From Oscillatoria salina IIICB1 (GTDB lineage: Bacteria; Cyanobacteriota; Cyanobacteriia; Cyanobacteriales; SIO1D9): a stretch of 58,706 nt of DNA. Positions 37,522-45,248 of this stretch are shown piece after piece (the stretch's first letter is position 1; every line of letters starts with the position of its first letter). The notes under the pieces were generated by a model. The model ran no database searches. It was not told the origin of the DNA and saw only the letters and a list, made by a program, of their open reading frames with translations. The translations under genes and the position numbers were made by a program. The stretch spans positions 1 through 58,706 of the forward strand of contig NZ_JAAHBQ010000044.1 in NCBI RefSeq assembly GCF_020144665.1. Reading direction: 5' to 3'.

Positions 37522-37538
37522 TTCACAAGTTTTTCACA
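37522..37538 (+). promoter_or_regulatory. Shared 17-bp direct-repeat box, copy 2
   Basis: Identical to copies 1 and 3, 54 bp before the pseudo-receiver gene. A weak -10-like TAGACT (37548-37553) begins 9 bp past it. Confidence 0.58.
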
Positions 37539-37592
37539 GACTTCTTTTAGACTGGAGACTTAAGTTACCTATTCAAAACTTGACAAAAAAAT

Positions 37593-38132
37593 ATGTTAAT
37601 GATATTAAATGAAGAGTTTTGCGAAACGAAAACTTGCTCTACTAGCAACAGTCGGTACCGTGCAAAAACAGCAAAAAATCAAATTGACAACCCGAACGAG
37701 CGACGATTACCTCGCAAGCAAATTTTGTTAATCGATCCCGAAGAGGACTTGCGAGAAGTAATTAAAACTGGGCTAGAATTAACAACTAACTGGAACATAT
37801 TGACAACTCACGATAGTCATAATGGTTTGCATTTAGCTGTTAACGAGCAGCCCAACGCAATTTTAATTAATATCGAGAAAAAAGATTTAGGGCAGATTGG
37901 TTTGTTGTGGCAACTCAGACAAAGCCAGCAACTGCGACAAATCCCCATTATTTTATTGCTCGATCGCATTCGGCTCTCAGACCGAAAGTGCTTAAATAAA
38001 CTAGAAATAGCAGGCGCGATCGCCAAACCCTTTGACATGGTAAACTTAGGGCAACAAATTGCTTCTTTTTTACGCTGGGACTGCTATACCATTACTCATC
38101 AGAGTTACATAAAAAAAGTACATAAGGATTGA
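37593..38132 (+). CDS. Pseudo-receiver protein (phospho-Asp replaced)
   Basis: This 179-residue protein has a receiver fold from about residue 41, preceded by a 40-residue polar tail. It aligns along its length with the single-domain receiver at 40976: LLIDPEEDLREV versus LIIDDEADIREV, and ILINIEKK versus ILLDVMMP. The phospho-Asp is Asn93 and one acidic-pocket Asp is Pro49, while the Lys in AKPFD is kept. It cannot be phosphorylated in the usual way and is probably a constitutive or ligand-driven partner in the pathway. The start is uncertain, because no good ribosome site precedes it. It is followed directly by the transposon-like element. Confidence 0.8.
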   Translation: MLMILNEEFCETKTCSTSNSRYRAKTAKNQIDNPNERRLPRKQILLIDPEEDLREVIKTGLELTTNWNILTTHDSHNGLHLAVNEQPNAILINIEKKDLGQIGLLWQLRQSQQLRQIPIILLLDRIRLSDRKCLNKLEIAGAIAKPFDMVNLGQQIASFLRWDCYTITHQSYIKKVHKD

Positions 38133-38147
38133 GTGACCAAGAATAAT

Positions 38148-38536
38148 GGGTTTCAAGCCCCGTCCTTATAGGACGGCTTTGATGCTATTCTAAGAAAGTA
38201 GCCTGGTACAGACAGGATTCGTCGGTACTGTCTTAAGTTGACGACGTAAAGCGATACCAGTACATGAGGCGCGAACAACCTCTTAAAAAACGCACCGGAC
38301 TCGACAGAGTACCGAAAACCAGTGGTTAAGAAATTTGCTTTTTCGAGTATCGTGGGGCGCACGAGAATTTACGCTTGGGGAGATATATCCCACTGGAACT
38401 AATTGCCGCTCTTGATAAAATTGCTTTTTTGTTAATTTGTCAAGGGAGGGGTCGAATCGGCGAGACTGATTCCTTTTAGTTGTAAGGAGTGTCGTTGAAC
38501 CAAGAATCCCCGCGCCTTTAGGCAGGGGAGCGTCAA
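38148..38536 (+). mobile_element. TnpB-less IS200/IS605-type element A
   Basis: A 389-bp element with no ORF. The left end is GGGTTTCAAGCC plus hairpin CCGTCC-ttata-GGACGG. The right end is GAATCCCC, a hairpin with CTTTAG loop, GGGGAG and GTCAA. The left end repeats at 58683-58706. The interior is highly paired: CTGGTA (38203-38208) with TACCAG (38255-38260), AGACAG (38210-38215) with CTGTCT (38228-38233), GAGG with CCTC (38266-38282), and ACTC with GAGT (38299-38310). The 3' layout GAATC-hairpin-GAG-TCAA is that of TnpB guide RNAs, whose guide is the DNA just past the right end. Here that is the start of the integrase gene. GTGA precedes the slightly longer left boundary CCAAGAATAATGGG at 38137. 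Confidence 0.65.
38203..38536 (+). ncRNA. Candidate omega/re RNA-like structured transcript of element A
   Basis: The nested stems listed for element A, plus TCGTC (38219-38223) in the hairpin loop that can pair with GACGA (38240-38244) as a pseudoknot, and the terminal GAATC-hairpin-TCAA, indicate a functional RNA rather than passive DNA. No tnpB or iscB is in the window, so it would depend on a nuclease made elsewhere. Extent and direction are inferred. Confidence 0.45.
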
Positions 38537-38538
38537 AA

Positions 38539-40056
38539 ATGAGTAAGACAATCAAGCCCTCAGAAGTACACAGAGATGGTAGTTACAACATCCCTCACTT
38601 GGTAGCAGAGGCTAACGAACGTCTCACCCAAATCGGTAAATACGGCAGCACGGCAAAACTAGTAATCAAAAAAGGTACGCTGCAAATCCAGTACAGCCAC
38701 CCAACGCGATTAGGTAGTAACGGTAAAGCCAAACGGATGTCAGTTACTAACTCTTGGGGCGGTGCTAATACTCCCATCAACACGCGACATCTCGTAGAAG
38801 CCGAATCTGTAGCAACTAAAATTACTCAAGCTTTAACGAGTGGCACCTATAGCGACGAATGGAAAGACGAGTTAATCGGACGCAAACCGAAGACGCGCCA
38901 ACAATCAACAACCACAGCAACCACCGAACAGAAGCTAACCTTTCATGACGCCTGGGAGGTAATTAATAACGACTGGGAAGGACGTAAAAAGAAACTTAAA
39001 AATCCAAACGCTACTTACTATCAAGGTTTTTCACGCTTTGAATCTTGGCAAAATGACGATAGCGAATTTACCCTTAAATCCTTAGCACATTGGTTAGTTA
39101 CTAGCAAGTTGAACGGAAAAATGAAGATAAACCATCTCGCCGTGATAAAACGAAATCTAGCCCTCTTTGATGTGCCACAACAAATCACAAACTGGGTAGA
39201 AAAGGAAGCTAGTTTAACTGAGGTAAGTAAGCAGAAAACCCGCCTTCCTGATGACAAGGAAATTGAGGAAACTTGGCAGATGCTTCATGAGGCAAAAGTA
39301 GCAAACCTAGCCCGTAAATATCACACAGATAAAAACGCAAGAAATCTATATCTGTACGGAATATTGGCTATTTACGGCTTGAGAATTCATGAGGTATTTT
39401 CAATAATGAACTGGGATAACCCGGTGATTATTCGCAATGGTGAGTTTATCGCAGTAAATGATGACAGTGATGATGACCCAACAGAAACGATTAAATACCA
39501 AGGGAACGACAAGATAATCCCTGCTATTAATGACCCAACTAACACTGAGAAAATCCTAGTAATTGAAAAAGGGAAAACTGGTAAACGTTTAGCGTTACCA
39601 TTCATGCCTAAAGGTAAGAATTGGTTTGAAACTTTCAACCTAGTTGACAAAACTTTTAACGAGATAAAGCCTCATTACAAGAATTCATCAGCTAAAAACA
39701 AGTACGGACAAAACCCATCAAGAAACTTCTGTAAATGGTTAAAAGACCAAGATGTTGAATTCACTGCTCACAAGCTACGCCACGCTTGCAATATCAGAAT
39801 GCACCAAGCAGGCTTAAACCACCTCGCGATCGCTAATAGCCTCGGTCACACTGTGGCAATGAACCAAAGCACCTACCTACGTTACCAAGGTCAAGAAAGC
39901 AAACTAGAAGGCTTACAATCTGCATTAAATGACCTACGAGGTAAACAGAATGAAATAGACACCTTAAAGACTGAAAACGAGCGATTAAAAACAGAGAACG
40001 AGCAGTTAAAGTTAGAAGTTCAAAGGCTGAAGTTAGAGAAACAATACCAGAATTAA
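38539..40056 (+). CDS. Tyrosine recombinase/integrase with C-terminal coiled coil
   Basis: This 505-residue integrase has an N-terminal region (1-120) of unknown fold with beta strands and a Thr-rich linker, a core-binding helical domain (about 130-245), and a catalytic domain (250-455). Catalytic residues seen are Arg282 (YGLRIHEV), a hairpin Lys in IEKGKTGKRLALP, His411-x-x-Arg414 (HKLRH), His437 (SLGH) and Tyr446 (STYLRY). It ends in a leucine-zipper-like coiled coil of TENERLK repeats (about 475-503). The ATG sits 3 bp after the right end of element A, and the element arm AGGGGAG supplies the ribosome site. Its origin by transfer is likely. Its target site is unknown; palindromes at 40361-40410 are candidates. 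Confidence 0.88.
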   Translation: MSKTIKPSEVHRDGSYNIPHLVAEANERLTQIGKYGSTAKLVIKKGTLQIQYSHPTRLGSNGKAKRMSVTNSWGGANTPINTRHLVEAESVATKITQALTSGTYSDEWKDELIGRKPKTRQQSTTTATTEQKLTFHDAWEVINNDWEGRKKKLKNPNATYYQGFSRFESWQNDDSEFTLKSLAHWLVTSKLNGKMKINHLAVIKRNLALFDVPQQITNWVEKEASLTEVSKQKTRLPDDKEIEETWQMLHEAKVANLARKYHTDKNARNLYLYGILAIYGLRIHEVFSIMNWDNPVIIRNGEFIAVNDDSDDDPTETIKYQGNDKIIPAINDPTNTEKILVIEKGKTGKRLALPFMPKGKNWFETFNLVDKTFNEIKPHYKNSSAKNKYGQNPSRNFCKWLKDQDVEFTAHKLRHACNIRMHQAGLNHLAIANSLGHTVAMNQSTYLRYQGQESKLEGLQSALNDLRGKQNEIDTLKTENERLKTENEQLKLEVQRLKLEKQYQN

Positions 40057-40084
40057 CTAACTGAGACTAGCTGAAACAACTGAC

Positions 40085-40108
40085 GAGAGGGGATGAACCC
40101 TCTTTTTT
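40085..40108 (+). terminator. Rho-independent terminator of the integrase gene
   Basis: AGAGGG (40086-40091) pairs with CCCTCT (40098-40103), followed by TTTTT. It lies 30 bp past the integrase stop. Confidence 0.82.
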
Positions 40109-40152
40109 AATGCCACCATGAGATAGCCAATAGTACCTTATATAGCAGAGAA

Positions 40153-40235
40153 CGAATTAGTTAGGACATCCTCATTTTCGGAAAACCTTGCTAGCATAGG
40201 CTCTCATCACTGTTTACTGTTTACTGCTATACTTC
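40153..40235 (+). repeat. Dispersed repeat, copy 2
   Basis: The 38-bp core at 40165-40202 is identical to 22151-22188 and in the same orientation; the flanks also match in part. It is a non-coding repeat inserted between the integrase terminator and element B. Confidence 0.75.
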
Positions 40236-40360
40236 ATCCCGAACCCCTGAGAGTTACTGTTTTAGAGAATACCAGTGACTACTGGAAAGGATACTGGAAG
40301 TAACCAAACTTATTTAGTTAGAGCTTGTCAGAAGACGAAATGAGGGTGTAATGTAAAAGT

Positions 40361-40410
40361 GTAATTACGTAATTACAGTAATTAAGTACAGGTGTAATTT
40401 ACGTAATTAC
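40361..40410. repeat. Paired palindromes GTAATTACGTAATTAC
   Basis: A perfect 16-bp palindrome at 40361-40376 and an imperfect copy at 40394-40410 (one extra T). They lie between the integrase gene and element B. Such sites could be recombinase core or accessory sites, or regulator operators. Confidence 0.6.
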
Positions 40411-40420
40411 CAAAAAAAAT

Positions 40421-40806
40421 GGGTTTAAAGCCTCGCTGTTCTACGGCGACTTTGATTGAAAAGAAACTAGAAAGTTAGTACAATAGTTGATCGCGAGTAA
40501 AACGAAAATCTACGTGATGAATCGCTCTAGTAGGTCGAAAACCCGGTAAGTAAGAAACAACGGTTAGATTGGGTCTAACGGCAGTATGACTAAACCACTG
40601 CAAGCTTTCTTCAGAGCGAGGAGCGTACTAAACTAGCTGAGTGATGGATGTTTGAAAGCATAAAACTAAAAAAAGTAAGCGCAATATATGCGGCTATATG
40701 TCAACATATTGAGCGTCTAGAGGCAACTTGACTGTGCCTGCAAGAGGAAAGAGAACTACTTGTGAATCCCCTCCCTTTAGCAACGCGGAGGGAGGGGAGT
40801 AGTCAA
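40421..40806 (+). mobile_element. TnpB-less IS200/IS605-type element B
   Basis: A 386-bp element with the same plan and orientation as element A: the left end is GGGTTTAAAGCC plus a hairpin and CTTTGAT, and the right end is GAATCCCC with CCCTCCC (40769-40775 region) paired to GGGAGGG, GGGGAG and GTCAA. Much of the interior has diverged from A, sharing only patches such as CGAAAACC and GTAAGAAA. Its right third resembles window bases 1-104. It has no ORF. The putative guide region is the DNA from 40807. Confidence 0.6.
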
Positions 40807-40836
40807 ATAATTACACTTTCGCTAAGGAAGATTTAG

Positions 40837-40932
40837 ATGAACTATAATCCTGTTACCAAAGAGGAAGTCTTCGCAGTTTGTGACGAGCTATGGAGTGAGG
40901 GTACTTACCCTTTTTTTACACTGGAATTTTGA
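40837..40932 (+). pseudogene. N-terminal fragment of a KfrA-like DNA-binding protein
   Basis: This 31-residue reading starts MNYNPVTKEEVFAVCDELW and then SEGTYP before an early stop. The phrase VT-x-EEVF-x-x-x-DEL-x-x-EG-x-x-P is the beginning of the KfrA N-terminal helical DNA-binding domain of plasmid and mobile-element proteins. The remainder is missing. It begins 30 bp after element B, so it is probably debris from the same insertion history. The match is short and could be chance. Confidence 0.4.
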
Positions 40933-40975
40933 ACCATCTTTAAAAACACCGATTGAGAAGGGTAAACAAGAATAA

Positions 40976-41350
40976 ATGGCGACAAAGCGAGTTTTGATTA
41001 TCGACGACGAAGCCGATATTCGAGAAGTAGCTCAACTTGGGTTAGAAATAAGTCATGAGTGGGAAATACTGACAGCAGCTTCTGGACAAGAAGGACTAAA
41101 AATAGCCACAGAACAACAGCCCGATGCAATTCTTTTAGATGTCATGATGCCCGACATCGATGGACCGACAACTTGGCAAAAACTACAAGCAAATTCTACT
41201 ACTAAAGATATTCCTGTAATTTTACTAACTGCGAAAGTCCAAGCCGTAGAACAGCGTCGTTATGCTCAGTTAGGAGTTAAAAGTGTTTTGACTAAACCTT
41301 TCGATCCAGTTACAATCGGCGAGGCGATCGCGCAAATTCTCGGATGGTAG
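40976..41350 (+). CDS. Single-domain (CheY-like) response regulator
   Basis: This 124-residue receiver alone has acidic pocket Asp10-Asp11, phospho-Asp55 in AILLDVMMPDIDGP, Thr in LLTAK, and Lys in LTKPFDP. It lacks an output domain, so it works by protein contact or as a phosphate shuttle. It is the active counterpart of the pseudo-receiver at 37593, from which it is now separated by the integrase segment, and it precedes the seven-PAS kinase by 125 bp. Confidence 0.93.
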   Translation: MATKRVLIIDDEADIREVAQLGLEISHEWEILTAASGQEGLKIATEQQPDAILLDVMMPDIDGPTTWQKLQANSTTKDIPVILLTAKVQAVEQRRYAQLGVKSVLTKPFDPVTIGEAIAQILGW

Positions 41351-41393
41351 CTGAAAATAGTTTTTCACACCGATACAACTAGAAGATCTGGGT

Positions 41394-41410
41394 TTCACAA
41401 GTTTTTCACA
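41394..41410 (+). promoter_or_regulatory. Shared 17-bp direct-repeat box, copy 3
   Basis: Identical to copies 1 and 2, 65 bp before the seven-PAS kinase. A -10-like CATAAT (41420-41425) begins 9 bp past it, and a third TTCACA half-site lies 30 bp upstream at 41364-41369. Confidence 0.6.
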
Positions 41411-41475
41411 AAAAACAGGCATAATGAAGCTAAAAATTACCTGTTGTTAGCTTTGTTTGCGAAAAATTTTTTAAT

Positions 41476-44400
41476 ATGTACCAACAAGCCGAGGTCGATG
41501 TCAATCGGAGTCAAAACTTAGCTCATCTGCAAAGATTAGCCGATAATGTCTTGGGAATCCTTTATCAATTTCAAATCGATACCAACGGTTTGATGTCTTT
41601 TCCCTATGTTTCTGCGGGCTGTCAAGAAATATTGGGATTAGACCCCAAGCTAGTGGAAGAAGATGCCTCATTAATGGTTGATTTAATTATTCCAGAAGAC
41701 CGAGAGAAATTTAGCGAATCCGTAGCTTACTCGGCTGAAACCTTAGAACCTTGGTACTGGGAAGGAAAAGTGAAGTTGCATTCTGGGGTGGTTAAATGGA
41801 TTAAAGCCATGTCGCGCCCAGAACGACAACCAACGGGAGAAATTATTTGGGATGGCTGGATACTTGATATTACCGCACAAAAAAGGTCAGAAGCAGCATT
41901 ACAAGCTTCCAATCAGCGCATTGCGACTATTTTATCAGGAGCAACGGAAGGCTTTTTTGCTTTAAGCGATCGCTGGTGTTTTACTTATGTCAATTCTCAG
42001 GCAGAATATCTCTTGGGTAAATCTAGCTGTGAGTTGATTGGAAGAAACATTTGGGAAGTTTATCCTGAAACAGTGGAATCAAAGTTTTATCAACAATATC
42101 ACTATGCTGTAGCCAATCAAGTCAACGTTACTTTTGAAGAATTCTATCAGCCCCTAAATTCCTGGTTTCAAGTCCGTGCTTATCCTAACGGAGAAGAATT
42201 ATCTGTATATGTTACTAATATAAATGCTCGCAAAAAGCTAGAAATTTCTTTAGAAGAATTAAACAAATTAAACGAAAAATTAGAGACCAAAGTTGCTGAG
42301 AGAACGAAAGAATTATCACAAAAAACCTCAGAACTAGAAGACCTTTGGTCTGCCTTTCCTGACTTGGTGTTTTGCCTGACAGCCGATGGCAAAATTCTTA
42401 GCTATCAGGCAGGCAAAGAACAGACTAAAATTTATTTGCAACCCGCAGAATTTTTAGGCAAGAAAATGGTCGAAATCTTGCCTGCTGAAGTAGGAGAAAA
42501 AATTCGCCAAGCAATGGAGATGACTTTGCTATGTCAATCTTTAGTTAGAATAGAATATTGCCTAGAAATGGAGACTGGCAAAGAATATTACGAAGGGAGA
42601 TTGTTGCCCTTTGCGGAAAATCAGATAATGTTAATTGTCCGGAATATCAGCGATCGCCAAGAAGCAGAAAATAAACTCAAGGAAAGTGAAAAGCGTTACC
42701 AAACTTTAACTGAAGCTTTACCAATTTGCGTATTTTATACAGATGCTCAAGGAAATTGCCTTTATACGAACGATCGCTGGCAAAAAATTGCTGGCTTGAC
42801 TCAAGAAGAGGCATTGGGAAAGGGATGGAGTAGCGCCATTCACCCCGAAGATCGAGAACGAGTATCTAGCGAATGGTATCGAGCAGCTTCGCAGAAAAAG
42901 CTTTTTAACTCAAAGTATCGCTTTCAAAATCCTGAGGGGAAAGTGAGTTGGGTCATCGGTAATGCTGTCGGTATTGATAACGAAAAGGGAGAAACAATTG
43001 GCTATGTCGGAACAATTACCGATATCAGCGATCGCCAAGAAGCAGAAATGAAACTCCAGGAAAGTGAAAAGCGTTACCAAACTTTAACTGAAGCTTCGCC
43101 AATTGGCGTATTTTATACAGATGTCCAAGGAAATTGCCTTTATACGAACGATCGCTGGCAAAAAATTGCTGGTTTAACTCAACAAGAAGCACTTGGGGAC
43201 GGCTGGACTCGGGCGATTCACCCCGAAGATCGAGAACGAGTATACAAGCAATGGTATCAGACGGTCTTAGAGAAAAAGTCTTTTTACAGCGAACATCGCT
43301 TTCAACATCCTAACGGTAAAATAACTTGGACGATCGTTCAGGCTTTACCTGTCATCGATGACGAAAGAGAGACAACTGGTTATGTCGGAACAATTACCGA
43401 TATCAGCGATCGCCAATTAATGGAAACCGCCTTGCGTAGAAGCGAAGAAAGATTTCGTTGTTTAATCCAAGCCACCTCACAAATTATTTGGAATACCGAT
43501 CCTAATGGTCAAATCAATAGCGAACAAGCCAGTTTGTGCGCTTTTACCGGACAAACTTACGACCAAGTTGCAGGTTGGAGTTGGCTAAGTATCATTCACC
43601 CAGAAGATCGCGAACGTACTGCTGCTGAGTGGGAGAAAGCAATTGCGAATAAGAGTTTATATCAGATCGAACATCGCTTGCGGCGTTATGACAGCCAATA
43701 CCGCTACATGAGCGGTCGCGCCGTACCCGTACTCAATGAAAATGGTAGCATTCGCGAATGGATTGGCTCTCATACCGATATCAGCGATCGCAAAGCGGCG
43801 GAAACAGCCCTGCAAAAAATCACCCACGATCTACAAGAAGCACAAAAACTCGCCCATATTGGTAACTGGGATTTTAACGTTACCAGTGGCGAAATTTCCT
43901 GGTCAGAAGAAGTTTTCCAGATCTACGGATTCGATCGCCAAACACAAACTCCCACCTTAAGCGAACATTTACAGCAATATCATCCTGAAGACCGAGAAAC
44001 ATTTCAAGGAATTCTGGCAGAGGCGATCGCCGACGGAAAACCTTACGACCTCGAACTGCGTATTTTTCACCCGAATGGTTCGCTTCGATATATCCATGTT
44101 AAAGGAGAACCAGTTAAGAACGAAAAAGGTAAAGTCGCGCGCTTATTTGGTACAGTGATGGACATTACTGACCGGAAATTGGTTGAAATTCAAGTACAAG
44201 AAAAAGCCAGAGATTTAGAAAAAACGCTGCGCGAATTAAGAGCCACCCAAGCTCAACTAATTCAAACCGAAAAAATGTCCAGTTTAGGTCAACTGGTAGC
44301 TGGAGTCGCTCACGAAATCAATAATCCAGTTAACTTTATTTATGGTAATCTCGCCCACGCCACTGAATATTGCCAAGATTTGCTTAGTGTAATTGAATTA

Positions 44401-45087
44401 TATCGACAACACTATCCCCATCCAGTTCTCGAAATACAAAACAAACTCGAAGCAGTAGATTTTGAATTTTTGCTAACCGACTTACCTCAGTTACTCAATT
44501 CGATGGAAGTGGGTGCTAGAAGAATTAAAGAAATTGTTGCTTCCTTACGCAACTTCTCTCGCCTCAACGAAGCCGAGTTCAAAACTGTTAATATTCACGA
44601 AGGAATAGACAGTACCTTGATGATTCTGCAAAACCGAATCAAGGCAAAACCCGATCGCCCCCAAATTGAGCTCGTCAAAAACTACGGCAATCTACCCCTA
44701 GTAGAATGTTATCCAGGGCAGCTAAATCAAGTCTTGATGAATATTTTAGTTAATGCCCTCGATGTCTTAGACGATCGCGATCGATCGCGTACTTATCAAG
44801 AAATCGAGCAAAATCCTAGCTCCATCTGGATAACTACTACCCTTATCGAACCTAAAACTGCGCGCATTAGTATTAAAGATAACGGTTTTGGCATCCCCGA
44901 AAATGTCAAAAATCGTATTTTCGATCCCTTTTTTACTACTAAGTCAGTAGGGAAAGGTACAGGCTTGGGAATGTCGATCAGCTATCAAATTATTACCGAA
45001 AAACATCAAGGTCGGATTGAATGTATTTCTGAACTCGGTCAAGGTGCAGAGTTTATTATCGAGATTCCCCTACGACAAAAGGCATAG
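41476..45087 (+). CDS. Seven-PAS sensor histidine kinase
   Basis: This 1203-residue soluble kinase has PAS domains at about 20-135, 145-255, 291-395, 405-520, 535-650, 660-775 and 790-905, several ending in DISDR-type PAC motifs, with a coiled coil after the second. The kinase core follows: phospho-His946 in GVAHEINNPVNF (NtrB-like), then NALDVL, DNGFGIPE and GKGTGLGMS of the HATPase. PAS4 and PAS5 are near-identical tandem copies. No membrane segment is present. Its promoter carries the shared TTCACA box, tying it to the regulator at 29138. The single-domain receiver just upstream is its likely partner. Confidence 0.92.
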   Translation: MYQQAEVDVNRSQNLAHLQRLADNVLGILYQFQIDTNGLMSFPYVSAGCQEILGLDPKLVEEDASLMVDLIIPEDREKFSESVAYSAETLEPWYWEGKVKLHSGVVKWIKAMSRPERQPTGEIIWDGWILDITAQKRSEAALQASNQRIATILSGATEGFFALSDRWCFTYVNSQAEYLLGKSSCELIGRNIWEVYPETVESKFYQQYHYAVANQVNVTFEEFYQPLNSWFQVRAYPNGEELSVYVTNINARKKLEISLEELNKLNEKLETKVAERTKELSQKTSELEDLWSAFPDLVFCLTADGKILSYQAGKEQTKIYLQPAEFLGKKMVEILPAEVGEKIRQAMEMTLLCQSLVRIEYCLEMETGKEYYEGRLLPFAENQIMLIVRNISDRQEAENKLKESEKRYQTLTEALPICVFYTDAQGNCLYTNDRWQKIAGLTQEEALGKGWSSAIHPEDRERVSSEWYRAASQKKLFNSKYRFQNPEGKVSWVIGNAVGIDNEKGETIGYVGTITDISDRQEAEMKLQESEKRYQTLTEASPIGVFYTDVQGNCLYTNDRWQKIAGLTQQEALGDGWTRAIHPEDRERVYKQWYQTVLEKKSFYSEHRFQHPNGKITWTIVQALPVIDDERETTGYVGTITDISDRQLMETALRRSEERFRCLIQATSQIIWNTDPNGQINSEQASLCAFTGQTYDQVAGWSWLSIIHPEDRERTAAEWEKAIANKSLYQIEHRLRRYDSQYRYMSGRAVPVLNENGSIREWIGSHTDISDRKAAETALQKITHDLQEAQKLAHIGNWDFNVTSGEISWSEEVFQIYGFDRQTQTPTLSEHLQQYHPEDRETFQGILAEAIADGKPYDLELRIFHPNGSLRYIHVKGEPVKNEKGKVARLFGTVMDITDRKLVEIQVQEKARDLEKTLRELRATQAQLIQTEKMSSLGQLVAGVAHEINNPVNFIYGNLAHATEYCQDLLSVIELYRQHYPHPVLEIQNKLEAVDFEFLLTDLPQLLNSMEVGARRIKEIVASLRNFSRLNEAEFKTVNIHEGIDSTLMILQNRIKAKPDRPQIELVKNYGNLPLVECYPGQLNQVLMNILVNALDVLDDRDRSRTYQEIEQNPSSIWITTTLIEPKTARISIKDNGFGIPENVKNRIFDPFFTTKSVGKGTGLGMSISYQIITEKHQGRIECISELGQGAEFIIEIPLRQKA

Positions 45088-45248
45088 TCTGATTAAGCTA
45101 AATAACGATTCTGGCGGCAAAAAAGATCTTCAAAAACCTTCTCAAGGAAGACGATTGATTACCGCAAGATTTCTTAGCCTTTCAAAGGTAGTCAACTTTC
45201 GAGTTGTTCTACTTGCAGTTAAGCAACGGAGTTTTAATAATCGTAGAT

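Noticed and set aside
15179..40056. CRISPR-associated transposon (type V-K) linking the array and the integrase
   Set aside because: No Cas12k, TnsB/TnsC/TniQ or tracrRNA was seen; the recombinase is of tyrosine type and lies 19.5 kb from the array.
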